NCBI GenBank assembly: GCA_003170825.1
Contig: PMYL01000049.1
Coordinates: 1 to 64,000, forward strand
Source: Acidobacteriaceae bacterium
GTDB lineage: Bacteria; Acidobacteriota; Terriglobia; Terriglobales; Acidobacteriaceae
Length of the DNA stretch: 64,000 nt
Direction: 5' to 3'
A model generated the notes under the pieces. It saw only the letters and a program-made list of their open reading frames with translations, made no database searches and was not told where the DNA came from. Position numbers and translations under genes: made by a program. Of this stretch, positions 44,903 through 53,270 are shown piece by piece (position 1 is the stretch's first letter; each line of letters begins with the position of its first letter).

Positions 44903-45093
44903 ATCGGAATCACCCCCTATGTTTTTGAAGAATCCGATTCAATTCTAGGTTGTGCTCGGACTCCTCGTAAAGCCCTTTCGCAAGAAAAGATCTCTACTCC
45001 ATGCGGGAGTAGCCGGGGTCTGGTTTCTCGCGTCACAGTATTCCGGTGCTAGAATGTCGCTACGGTACTTGTGGGGCTTTTTGCCGGCTTGAA

Positions 45094-45954
45094 ATGATCG
45101 ATATGATGAGATCTGCGATCTTCTGTTTGTTGTTTCTTGCGACCAACGCCGCATTGGCCCTGCTGTTTCCCTTTACCCTCTCCCGGTTCCTTCTCACGGG
45201 CTTCATTTTCACCGCCGGCGTGGCGGTCACGCTCTACCTGCTGCTTCATCCGCGCAACCAATGGCTGGTCGCCAACCGCTCGCGGGTGGAGAACGCGGAT
45301 TGCGTGGCCTTGACCTTCGACGACGGTCCCAGTCCCGTAGACACGCCCAGGTTGCTTGACCTGCTCCGGGAGAAGAATGTGAAGGCGACGTTTTTTGTGG
45401 TTGGAAAGCGTGCGGATCAGTATCCGGAGATCGTGCGTCGCGCCTGGGACGAAGGGCACCTGATAGCAAACCACACCTGGTCGCACCAACATTTGTTTTG
45501 TTTTCTCACGCCCAGGCGCCTGCGGGCCGAGATCGAGCTTGGCACGGAGAGTATTCGCCGCATTTGCGGTTTCCGGCCGCGCTGTTTCCGCTCACCGGTT
45601 GGCCTGCGCCATCCCCTCCTGAGGCTCTATCTCAAGCAGGCGGGTCTCGAGTATATCTCCTGGAGCATTCGCACGTTTGATACGTTGATCGAAAACTCCA
45701 GCATTCTTTCCCGCCGTATCTTGAAAAGAGTGACCGGCGGAGACATCATCCTGCTGCATGATCGTTTGCCCGCGGGCGCGGATGTCATGCTTGAGGCCTT
45801 GCCTGGAATCATTGATGAACTGAGGGAACGCGGATTAAAATTCGTTCTTGCCGGTTCCCGTGAGGATGCCGGCTGCGCTACACTCGAATCCAGGCCATGC
45901 GAACCTGCGCACTCATTCCGGCGTTCAACGAAGCTCCCTATATCGCCAAGGTGA
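45094..45954 (+). CDS. Membrane-anchored polysaccharide deacetylase (NodB/PgdA family)
   Basis: A 286-residue protein with two N-terminal hydrophobic segments followed by a NodB-type domain. Its motifs are TFDDGPSPVDTPRLL (catalytic Asp), NHTWSHQHL (metal His pair), CFRSPVGLRHP, SWSIRTFDT and ILLHDRLPAG. Such enzymes remove N-acetyl groups from sugars or related N-acyl groups. The start is uncertain: ATG 45094 is favoured, but 45103 and 45106 are close, and a GTG at 45046 is in frame. It overlaps the glycosyltransferase gene by 58 bases. The pair may build and trim a sugar head group on the lipid. Confidence 0.8.
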   Translation: MIDMMRSAIFCLLFLATNAALALLFPFTLSRFLLTGFIFTAGVAVTLYLLLHPRNQWLVANRSRVENADCVALTFDDGPSPVDTPRLLDLLREKNVKATFFVVGKRADQYPEIVRRAWDEGHLIANHTWSHQHLFCFLTPRRLRAEIELGTESIRRICGFRPRCFRSPVGLRHPLLRLYLKQAGLEYISWSIRTFDTLIENSSILSRRILKRVTGGDIILLHDRLPAGADVMLEALPGIIDELRERGLKFVLAGSREDAGCATLESRPCEPAHSFRRSTKLPISPR

Positions 45955-46571
45955 TTGCGGGGTCGAGACCGTATGTTGAAAAGGTCGTCGTGATCGACGA
46001 TGGCTCCGCCGACGGGACGGCGGAGGTTGCACGGGCCGCTGGAGCGATTTGTCTGGCATCGCAAACCAATTGCGGCAAAGGCTCGGCTCTGCGCATCGGC
46101 CTTGCTTTCGCGCGCGCCGAAAACTTCACTCACGCGATTACTCTGGATGGCGACGGTCAGCATCTGCCGGAAGATATTCCTGTCATGCTTCGCGTTGCCG
46201 AAGAGACGGGAGCGGACCTTGTTATCGGAGCGCGCTCCTTCGACCGCGCCCGCATGCCTCGCGCGCGCTATTACTCCAACACTGTGGGCAGCCGTTTGAC
46301 CTCGGCCATCGTCGGCCGCGAAATCAAGGACAGCCAGTGCGGATTCCGGTTATTCCGGCTGGACAAACTTTGCGCAATCGAGCTGCGCAGCCTGCGCTAC
46401 GAATTCGAAATGGAAGTCCTCATCAAGATGGCACGGTCCGGCTGCACCATCGCTCACGCTCCCATCCGCATGGTCTACGACAATGGCCAGGCGCGCTCCA
46501 AGATGAAACCCGTGCGAGACACGGTGCGTATCTGCCTGTGGTCGCTGGCATTTCGCTTCATGGGAGCGTGA
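45897..46571 (+). CDS. Family 2 glycosyltransferase (DPM1/DPG synthase-like)
   Basis: A 224-residue GT-A enzyme. Motifs: LIPAFNEAPYIAKVI at the N-terminus, VVVIDDGSADGTAEVARAAG (nucleotide binding), ITLDGDGQHLPEDIP with the DxD-type site, and a central DSQCGFRLFRL typical of dolichyl/polyprenyl-phosphate sugar transferases. No transmembrane segments. Start ATG 45897 lies inside the deacetylase gene; the next gene begins 1 base after its stop. It is a candidate for adding a sugar to a lipid or polyprenyl carrier. Confidence 0.9.
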   Translation: MRTCALIPAFNEAPYIAKVIAGSRPYVEKVVVIDDGSADGTAEVARAAGAICLASQTNCGKGSALRIGLAFARAENFTHAITLDGDGQHLPEDIPVMLRVAEETGADLVIGARSFDRARMPRARYYSNTVGSRLTSAIVGREIKDSQCGFRLFRLDKLCAIELRSLRYEFEMEVLIKMARSGCTIAHAPIRMVYDNGQARSKMKPVRDTVRICLWSLAFRFMGA

Positions 46572-46572
46572 C

Positions 46573-47202
46573 ATGACCCTGCGCTTCAAGCCCTGTTGTC
46601 TCGTTGTGTTCTTGATTTTCCCAGGAGTGCTGGCTGCCCAAACCGACGATCTGTTGACGCGTATTTGGACAGGCGTTCAGCAAGCCCAGAAGAAATTCAC
46701 GACAGGCTGCGGGACCGTCACCGAGACACGCACCTCTCGCCTGATGGTGAAGCCCATGGTGCTCCACGGCAGGTTTTGCGCCGAGGGCAACGCTCGATTC
46801 ATGATCGAGTACTTTGCGCCCAACGCGCTGCGCATTCGCTTCAGCGAGAACTATCTCAATGTTACAATTGGCGACAATACGGATGTTATGGAGGTAGGTG
46901 GCAACGTTCGCCACGCCCAGTCCTTCTTCAGCCGGGAAAATTCCATCGATAACCTGAAGAAGGATTTTACCATCTCCGTGCGGGAGGAGAGCCGGGATTA
47001 TGAAATGAGGCTCGTTCCCCGGACGGACGCTTTTCGCCGCAGGTTGAACTATATGGTGGTGAAGCTGAGCAAACGGGATTTTCTGCCCCAGTCGCTGGAG
47101 GTGGACGGCAAGAGCGGCGTAAACAGCGTGTTCGCCATCGATGTTACATCGGTGAACGCGAAGATACCCGCAGAAACCTTCGAGGTAATCAAACCAAGGT
47201 GA
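46573..47202 (+). CDS. LolA-like periplasmic lipid carrier
   Basis: A 209-residue protein with a signal peptide (FKPCCLVVFLIFPGVLAA, cleavage near AAQ). The mature part has a LolA/LolB-like fold pattern, with successive beta strands such as MVLHGRFCAEGNARFMIEY, PNALRIRFSENYLNV, and the closing FLPQSLEVDGKSGV. LolA-type proteins ferry lipids or lipoproteins across the periplasm. Aryl-polyene clusters carry such a gene beside an MMPL exporter, exactly as here. It starts 1 base after the glycosyltransferase stop and overlaps the dehydratase gene by 4 bases. Confidence 0.82.
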   Translation: MTLRFKPCCLVVFLIFPGVLAAQTDDLLTRIWTGVQQAQKKFTTGCGTVTETRTSRLMVKPMVLHGRFCAEGNARFMIEYFAPNALRIRFSENYLNVTIGDNTDVMEVGGNVRHAQSFFSRENSIDNLKKDFTISVREESRDYEMRLVPRTDAFRRRLNYMVVKLSKRDFLPQSLEVDGKSGVNSVFAIDVTSVNAKIPAETFEVIKPR

Positions 47203-47624
47203 TCGAGCGAAGCGAAATCGAGACGATGATTCCTCATCGCCCTCCGTTCCTGTGGATCGACCGGGTCGAAGAGCTGGAGCCGGGGTGTCGCTGTGTTGCC
47301 GTGAAGTTCGTCGACCCGGAAGACCCGATCTTTGCCGGACATTTCCCCGCCAAGCCCATTCTGCCCGGCGTTCTTATCATTGAAGCCGTGGCGCAGACGG
47401 CCGGAGTGATGCTGGGGTCGTCCGCTCCGCAAGGAGCTGCGGGGGTTGCCCTGCTTGCGGCCGTAAACCGCTTCAAGTTTTTCAAGCCTGTGACTCCCGG
47501 ACAGCAACTGCGCATTGAAACCACGAAGCTGACTGGCGCCGGGCAGATGGCCTACATCAGCGGGACGGTGTTTGTGGACGGGGAAATCGTAGCCAGCGGT
47601 GAATTATCGGTGGTGTCAGCTTAA
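47199..47624 (+). CDS. FabZ-type 3-hydroxyacyl-ACP dehydratase
   Basis: A 141-residue hotdog-fold dehydratase. MIPHRPPFLWIDRVEELEPG opens the fold; the catalytic histidine is in FAGHFPAKPILPGVL, and the catalytic glutamate in LIIEAVAQTAG. RFKFFKPVTPGQQLRI follows. It removes water from 3-hydroxyacyl-ACP to give the enoyl form. GTG start at 47199 overlapping the LolA-like gene. As no enoyl reductase is visible in the cluster, the product may keep double bonds. Confidence 0.92.
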   Translation: MIERSEIETMIPHRPPFLWIDRVEELEPGCRCVAVKFVDPEDPIFAGHFPAKPILPGVLIIEAVAQTAGVMLGSSAPQGAAGVALLAAVNRFKFFKPVTPGQQLRIETTKLTGAGQMAYISGTVFVDGEIVASGELSVVSA

Positions 47625-47637
47625 GGAAAGGGTCCAG

Positions 47638-48735
47638 GTGGCGCTAAAATCCAAGACTCGCGCGCGGCAGTTTATTGCCGCCTTGCTGACCGAGCGGCTT
47701 GACCCAGGCCGGGCTGCCGCCGCCGTGTTTTTAGGGATATTCGTTGGCATTGTTCCCATCTACGGGTTTCAGACCCTGGCGGCAGTGGGTCTTGCGTTGC
47801 TCTTCAGGCTGAACAAGCCGCTGACCCTGGCCAGTACGTTCATCAACAATCCGCTGTTTCTGCCCCTGATTGTCGTGTCCTCCGTGGAACTCGGCAGCTT
47901 TCTCCGCAGCGGCTCATTTCAGCCCTGGAATCTTGCCGCATTGACCCGAGCGCATATGAAAGAGGAATTTTTGTCCTTTGTGGTGGGTAGCCTTGTGCTC
48001 GGCGTACTGGTAGGCGGCGTTGGCGCGGCTATTACCGCATTGATCGTTCATCTGAGGGCGCCTCGCAATCCTGGACTGCGGGAGCGCATTCGCTTCGTGA
48101 ATCGGACCTTTGCCCAAAGTGCGCGGTTCGACCGTGGGTTCGTCCGGTGGAAGCTGAGGCTGGATCGAATATTCGGCTTGCTTGCCGCCGAAGACCTGGG
48201 ATCGGGGACGGTCGTGGATCTCGGCTGCGGCTACGGCATGGCTCTCTGTTTTGCGGCTTTCGGTGACAGCAGCCGGCATCTCTCCGGTTGCGACTTGAAT
48301 ACGCATCGGATCGCAGTCGCTCGCCGGGCTCTCAGCACCCTGAACGCAGACGTGAGCGTTGGGGACGTGCGCCATTTCGAACTTCCGCCGGCGGGTTTGA
48401 TTCTTATTCTGGATGTCTTGCAGTATCTCTCCGCGGAGGAGCAACTGGCCTTGTTGCAACGATGCTGTTCGGCGCTCGCGCCCCAGGGAAGACTGATCTT
48501 CCGCGTCCATGATTGCGAGCGCGGTTTGTGGTCCGCAATCACCATGGCTTTCGACCGCTTGTTGTTCTCCTGCGAGCGTGCGGGCACACGGCCCTTGATG
48601 CTCTCTGCCGAGCAGTATAGAAATGTCCTGGAGGGCGCGGGCATGCAGGTTGAATCGCGCCGCTTCAGAAACCGCCTGCCTCTGGCACATATTCTGTTCA
48701 TTGCGAAAAGACCCTTGGCGGAGATCGCGTCATGA
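47638..48735 (+). CDS. DUF2062 membrane domain fused to a SAM methyltransferase
   Basis: A 365-residue fusion. The N-terminal 130 residues are DUF2062-like with three hydrophobic helices (AAVFLGIFVGIVPIYGFQTL, TFINNPLFLPLIVVSSVEL). The C-terminal half (about residues 165-350) is a class I methyltransferase: GTVVDLGCGYGMALCFAA motif I, SVGDVRHFELPPAGLILILD and APQGRLIFRVHD. GTG 47638 is chosen because AAGGAAAGGG lies 6-8 bases ahead; an upstream frame start would have no such signal. It is 13 bases after the dehydratase gene and overlaps the exporter by ATGA. It may methylate a membrane-held intermediate. Confidence 0.82.
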   Translation: MALKSKTRARQFIAALLTERLDPGRAAAAVFLGIFVGIVPIYGFQTLAAVGLALLFRLNKPLTLASTFINNPLFLPLIVVSSVELGSFLRSGSFQPWNLAALTRAHMKEEFLSFVVGSLVLGVLVGGVGAAITALIVHLRAPRNPGLRERIRFVNRTFAQSARFDRGFVRWKLRLDRIFGLLAAEDLGSGTVVDLGCGYGMALCFAAFGDSSRHLSGCDLNTHRIAVARRALSTLNADVSVGDVRHFELPPAGLILILDVLQYLSAEEQLALLQRCCSALAPQGRLIFRVHDCERGLWSAITMAFDRLLFSCERAGTRPLMLSAEQYRNVLEGAGMQVESRRFRNRLPLAHILFIAKRPLAEIAS

Positions 48736-51278
48736 TGGTCCGCTTCATGCGCCTGGTGGGCCGCCTGGTGATTGGTCATCCGGGGATGGTGACCGGCCTT
48801 GCACTGGTTCTGACGTTGTTTCTCTATGCCAACATTCACAACCTGCGCACCGGCACCGACCTGACAGACCTGTTTGGCAGTAGCGATCCGCAATGGCAGG
48901 CCGCGAGTCAGATCGGCAAAGAGCTGGGCTATGGCAATCAACTCTTCGTGCTGGTCGAGGCCCCGGAGGGCGGAGCGGACACAACCGGCGAGATGGAGGA
49001 GATGGCCGACCGTCTCACCGCCGAGATGCAAGCCAGCGGGTTGTTCAAGCAGGCGCGCTGCGGCTTGAAGGACGAAGAACTGCTCAACATCGTGCGGTTC
49101 TTTACCTGGAACTTTCCGTCATTCGCCCTGCCCGATCAAACCGAAGAGTTCAAACGGCGGCTGGACCCCAAACAGATTCATCAAAACATTCGCCGCTCCG
49201 CCACCGAACTGATTACGCCATTCTCCACTCTGGGAGCCGGCTACTTTGTTGCGGATCCACTTGGCCTCATGGGAGTGGCGGCGCAGAACAGCCAGGGATT
49301 CTCGCAGTTCGCCAGTTTCGACCTGGCATGGGGAAGCGGGAACCGATTCTTCAGCAAGGACCACAAGGCGCTGCTGATCATTGCCGAGCCTCGCCAGTCG
49401 GCCGTGGACTTCAAATTCGCCGGGCAAACAGTGCAATGGACGCGCGAGCACATCCAGTCGATTGCCGCGGAGCCCGCCTTCCGCGATTCCGGCGTGCGGG
49501 CCATTCAGGCCGGCGCTTACGTTTACGCGGAACAGGACCACAAGTTCATTGAAAAAAATATTCGCCTGGTTTCCCTGGTCTCGATCATCGGCAATCTGGT
49601 GTTGTGCCTGCTGGTCTATCCCCGCATTCCGATGCTGCTCCTGTCGCTGCTGCCCACCAGCCTGGGCATTCTATGGACCACGGGCGTTGCGAGTTTCTAT
49701 CCGGGGGAAGTCAACCTTATCAGCCTGTCCTTCATTGCCATCCTGGCGGGACTGGGAGACGACCAGGTCGTGCATTTCTTCAACCGCGCGCCGCAGGAAT
49801 GGGCAAAGGGCGGGACACTGAACGCCGCCGTGCTTCGCACCTATGAAACCACCGGGGTTAGCATTGTCCTCTGCATTGTGACGGCAGCAACGGCCACCGC
49901 GGCATTGGCCACCTCCGGATTCAAGGCGCTGGCGGAGTTCGGGTTCATCCTCACGGTCGGAATGTTCATGATGATGTTCCACACCCTGCTGACCGTTCCC
50001 GCCCTGATGCAGCTATGGTGGAGGTTTTCCAGGCCGCGCGCGCCGGAGACCATCACTTTCCGGCTCCTTCCCTTGTTGGCGCGAAAATCCGTCGACTTTG
50101 TGGGCCGCCACGCGCGCCTCGCCGTCGCCTTTTCGTTGGGTGTTTTCCTGCTGTCATTGTCGATGCTGCCGCAAATCAAACTTGGCGGCAGCTTCGCGAT
50201 CGCCGGCGGCGCCGACAACCCGGCCGGTGATGCGCAGAATCGCCTTTCCGCCAGATTTGGCATTGGGGGCAGCCCGAATGTGCTGTTAATCGCGGGTGGC
50301 CAGCAGGATGTCCTGCGCAGGGCTGAAGAGCTGACGGCCGGTCTGGAAGCGTATCGGCAGCGCGGCGTCCTCAAATCCATCTTCTCCCCCACAAACCTGC
50401 TTCCCTCTGCCGACACGCAGAGGCAACGGGCCGCCTCGCTGGCAAATATCGATCTGGCTGCGTCCGCCCGCGCTTTGGAGGATGCGCTTCGCGAAAACGG
50501 CTTTCAGACAGAGCCGCACAAGCCCTTTATCGAGCGGCTGCGAAAGCTGGGCCAGGATGCGCAACCTGTCACCCTGGAAACGGCCGCCGAATTCCTGCCG
50601 TCAGGGCTGCTCGACGACAGCATTCGCAAGACCGGGAACGGTCACTACGTCGCGGCGATCGCCTATTATGCCACCAATCCCAGTGATACCCAGGCTATTC
50701 CCGACGCCGTGCTGGACTCGTGGCGGAATCAATTTGGCCCGTTCGTGGATTTCTCCTTCGAGAAGATCAACCGCGACATGCAGAGCCGGGTACTTCACGA
50801 TAGCCGCAGGGCATTGGTTTGGACGGCGGCTGCCATCGTCCTGATCGTCTATCTCAGTTTCCGGAACCTCCGGGTGTCGCTGGTCGTATTGATGCCGATC
50901 GTATTCGCCATCATCGTAACTTTCGGGCTGTTGCGCCTGGCAGGACACCACTTCAGCTTCATGTCCATTACCGCGATTCCACTCATTATCGGCATTGGAA
51001 TCGATAACAGCATTCATTTGGTCCGCCGCTACCTGGAGGACGATCGCAACAGCATTCTCGCCATCGCAAAGGCTTCAGGCGCGGCGCTGATTCAGTCCAA
51101 TCTGACGACGATCGTCGGCTTTGGCGCGCTCATGGCCTCAAGTTTCGCGCCCCTCGCCGAGATGGGACTCGTGACTTCCCTGGGAGTCGCCCTGGCTCTG
51201 GCCGGAGGCCTCTGGATCGTTCCCGCCGTCATTTTTTTGGGCGAAGGAAAAAGAGACCGGAGAGCCACGGCCCAATAA
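48732..51278 (+). CDS. MMPL/RND-family lipid exporter
   Basis: An 848-residue membrane protein with two repeats of one N-terminal helix, a large periplasmic loop, and five clustered helices. The second half shows FSFMSITAIPLIIGIGIDNS followed by HLVRRYLEDD, the RND/MMPL proton-relay region; the first half has IAILAGLGDDQVVHFFNRAP. MMPL proteins export lipids and glycolipids; homologues occur in aryl-polyene and hopanoid (HpnN) clusters. ATG overlaps the methyltransferase stop. With the LolA-like carrier and the big outer-membrane protein it forms a plausible trans-envelope lipid route. Confidence 0.9.
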   Translation: MMVRFMRLVGRLVIGHPGMVTGLALVLTLFLYANIHNLRTGTDLTDLFGSSDPQWQAASQIGKELGYGNQLFVLVEAPEGGADTTGEMEEMADRLTAEMQASGLFKQARCGLKDEELLNIVRFFTWNFPSFALPDQTEEFKRRLDPKQIHQNIRRSATELITPFSTLGAGYFVADPLGLMGVAAQNSQGFSQFASFDLAWGSGNRFFSKDHKALLIIAEPRQSAVDFKFAGQTVQWTREHIQSIAAEPAFRDSGVRAIQAGAYVYAEQDHKFIEKNIRLVSLVSIIGNLVLCLLVYPRIPMLLLSLLPTSLGILWTTGVASFYPGEVNLISLSFIAILAGLGDDQVVHFFNRAPQEWAKGGTLNAAVLRTYETTGVSIVLCIVTAATATAALATSGFKALAEFGFILTVGMFMMMFHTLLTVPALMQLWWRFSRPRAPETITFRLLPLLARKSVDFVGRHARLAVAFSLGVFLLSLSMLPQIKLGGSFAIAGGADNPAGDAQNRLSARFGIGGSPNVLLIAGGQQDVLRRAEELTAGLEAYRQRGVLKSIFSPTNLLPSADTQRQRAASLANIDLAASARALEDALRENGFQTEPHKPFIERLRKLGQDAQPVTLETAAEFLPSGLLDDSIRKTGNGHYVAAIAYYATNPSDTQAIPDAVLDSWRNQFGPFVDFSFEKINRDMQSRVLHDSRRALVWTAAAIVLIVYLSFRNLRVSLVVLMPIVFAIIVTFGLLRLAGHHFSFMSITAIPLIIGIGIDNSIHLVRRYLEDDRNSILAIAKASGAALIQSNLTTIVGFGALMASSFAPLAEMGLVTSLGVALALAGGLWIVPAVIFLGEGKRDRRATAQ

Positions 51279-51678
51279 GCCTTCTGCCGGGGCCGCACCG
51301 CGGCGGAAGGGGCAGGTTTGGAGCAGGCTGTACGAGCATCCTGCCAACCGCTCGCTCATCAGCCTCGCCATTTCGTGTAAAAGCATGATTCATAAGAAGT
51401 TAATACCTTCGCCGCCACCCCAGCAGTGTGAACAGGCCCTTTATTCACTTCCACTTGAGCCTCCTTCGCTCGGATTCACGAGATTTTCATCAGATTCATG
51501 CCTTGGCCAGCGAGGCCGCTATCGGCGACGACCGCCAATGCCGAAGACGCCCACCCCCCAAAAATCGGCTATTTCTTCCGATTCCCGCGAAAAGCCGCAT
51601 CATGGACCAAAGTGGTAGGCCCCTGGGGGACATTCATGTATACTTTTCTTTGCCAAAACCCTATAATCAGGACCTCCG
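51279..51678. other. Intergenic region, no gene recognised
   Basis: These 400 bases separate the exporter gene from the Tes-like gene. Short open frames lack recognisable features. The local composition is less GC-rich, and TATAAT occurs at 51661-51666, about 12 bases before the Tes-like ATG, so it is too close to serve as its -10 box unless the transcript is nearly leaderless. Confidence 0.5.
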
Positions 51679-53181
51679 ATGAAAGCGCCCACCAGCGATA
51701 CCGCCATTGACACCGTCTCCTCTCTGTGCCCCGAGTGCGGCAAGCCGGCCCTTTCAGAAATCATCGATCGAGACGGCAAGGTCTATCAGCGGTCCCAGTG
51801 TCCCTGCCATGAATCCACCGAATCCCTGATCTTCTCCGACTCGGCTTTGTACAGGAAACTGGATGAATGGAACAAGCTGATCTTTCCGGATGCCCAGCAG
51901 CCGGCAGTATTGCCTGCCCAGGCGTGTTGCGACACTGGCAGCAACAACGAGCCAAGCCTGGCTGTCATCGACATCACGAATCGCTGCAATTTCAAGTGTC
52001 CCGTGTGTTTTGCCGAGGCCACCGGCGCGGGGAACCACTATTTCCTCGATACGGAACTGGTTACCAGGATGCTCCAGTCGCTCCTGGACCGGCCAGTGCC
52101 GTGCCGGAGCATCCAGTTCTCCGGCGGAGAGCCCACCCTGCACCCGGAGTTTCCGAAGATCCTTCGGATCGCCCGCGATCTTGGGTTCACGCATATCCAG
52201 GTGGCCACCAACGGAAGCAAGTTCGTCGACCCCGACTACGCAAAACTCTGCGAGGATTCGGGCCTGCACACGCTTTACCTGCAGTTCGATGGCATGAGCG
52301 ACGATGTTTACCTCAAAATGCGCGGCCAGCGGTTATTGGATAAGAAGATTGCGGCCGTCAAGAACGTAGAAAAGACGAACATGCGGCTGGTCCTGGTGCC
52401 GACCATCATGAGCGGCGTCAACGTCGACCAACTGGGGCCCATCTTCCGGTTCGCTCTCGAGCACAGCAAGTTCGTCACCGGCATCAGCATACAGCCGGCA
52501 GCGCACGTGGGCAGAATCGAAGTCGCAAATGGAGTCGCCGAGCCCTTTAACCTGGCCGCCATGGCCCGCGAGTTTGGTGAACAGACTGGACTGACCCGCT
52601 TCCCCGACGACTGGTTCCCCCTGAGTTCGCTATCCCTGCTCTGCCGTGCCATCGACCGCGCCCGCCAGGAAACATCGCATCCCCCCGCCAGCGATGCCCA
52701 CTGTTCCGTCGGCACCTTCTTCTACGTTGACGACGACAACAAGCCCTTCTGCCTGAGCAGTTTCTTCGATCTCGGCCGCTTTCTCCGCGGCGCGGCTGAG
52801 CTAACCCCATACGCCGAACAGGGCTTCATCGAGCGGAAGATTTCCAGGATTCGCCAATTCGGGCAGTTCTCGCAATGTCTTGATATGCGAAAGGCTCCCC
52901 CCGGACTCACGTTCCAGCGCCTGTTGCGCGGCCTGGATGCCTGGGAGGACAAGAACGAGGGAAGGTCCGAGGGCTGGACTCACCGGGGCTTTAATGGCAT
53001 CTTCGTCGCGGGAATGCACTTCATGGACGCTCACAGTTATAATCTGCGCCGCCTGAGCCGTTGTATCATCCAGTATGTCGCTACCGATGGACAACTGATT
53101 CCTTTCTGCAGTTACAACGCCGGCGCCAGGCTCCGCGAAGCCGAGGAATTGATTCGAATCGAAAACAAAGCGCCGGCATAA
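51679..53181 (+). CDS. Radical SAM enzyme of the Tes/MJ0619 (tetraether synthase) family
   Basis: This 500-residue enzyme has three features of the archaeal tetraether lipid synthase family. First is an N-terminal zinc/rubredoxin-like CPEC (17-20) with a following CPCH (41-44). Second is the radical SAM motif DITNRCNFKCPVCFAEATG (Cys103, 107, 110). Third is the C-terminal RCIIQYVATDGQLIPFCSYN block, nearly the same as in MJ0619-like proteins, with more cysteines between (DAHCSVGTFFY, KPFCLSS, FSQCLD). Tes and bacterial Mss relatives join the methyl ends of lipid chains by C-C bonds, giving membrane-spanning lipids. ATG 51679 is the only reasonable start. It lies between the MMPL exporter and the outer-membrane protein and is probably the lipid-coupling step; not proven. 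Confidence 0.85.
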   Translation: MKAPTSDTAIDTVSSLCPECGKPALSEIIDRDGKVYQRSQCPCHESTESLIFSDSALYRKLDEWNKLIFPDAQQPAVLPAQACCDTGSNNEPSLAVIDITNRCNFKCPVCFAEATGAGNHYFLDTELVTRMLQSLLDRPVPCRSIQFSGGEPTLHPEFPKILRIARDLGFTHIQVATNGSKFVDPDYAKLCEDSGLHTLYLQFDGMSDDVYLKMRGQRLLDKKIAAVKNVEKTNMRLVLVPTIMSGVNVDQLGPIFRFALEHSKFVTGISIQPAAHVGRIEVANGVAEPFNLAAMAREFGEQTGLTRFPDDWFPLSSLSLLCRAIDRARQETSHPPASDAHCSVGTFFYVDDDNKPFCLSSFFDLGRFLRGAAELTPYAEQGFIERKISRIRQFGQFSQCLDMRKAPPGLTFQRLLRGLDAWEDKNEGRSEGWTHRGFNGIFVAGMHFMDAHSYNLRRLSRCIIQYVATDGQLIPFCSYNAGARLREAEELIRIENKAPA

Positions 53182-53270
53182 CCGTCAAGCCGGTTGTCCG
53201 GCGGGTGCAGGTGAACCTTCAATATAAGTCAACTCGCTTTGCCCGATTCAAGGGCTATCGGACTCAAACT

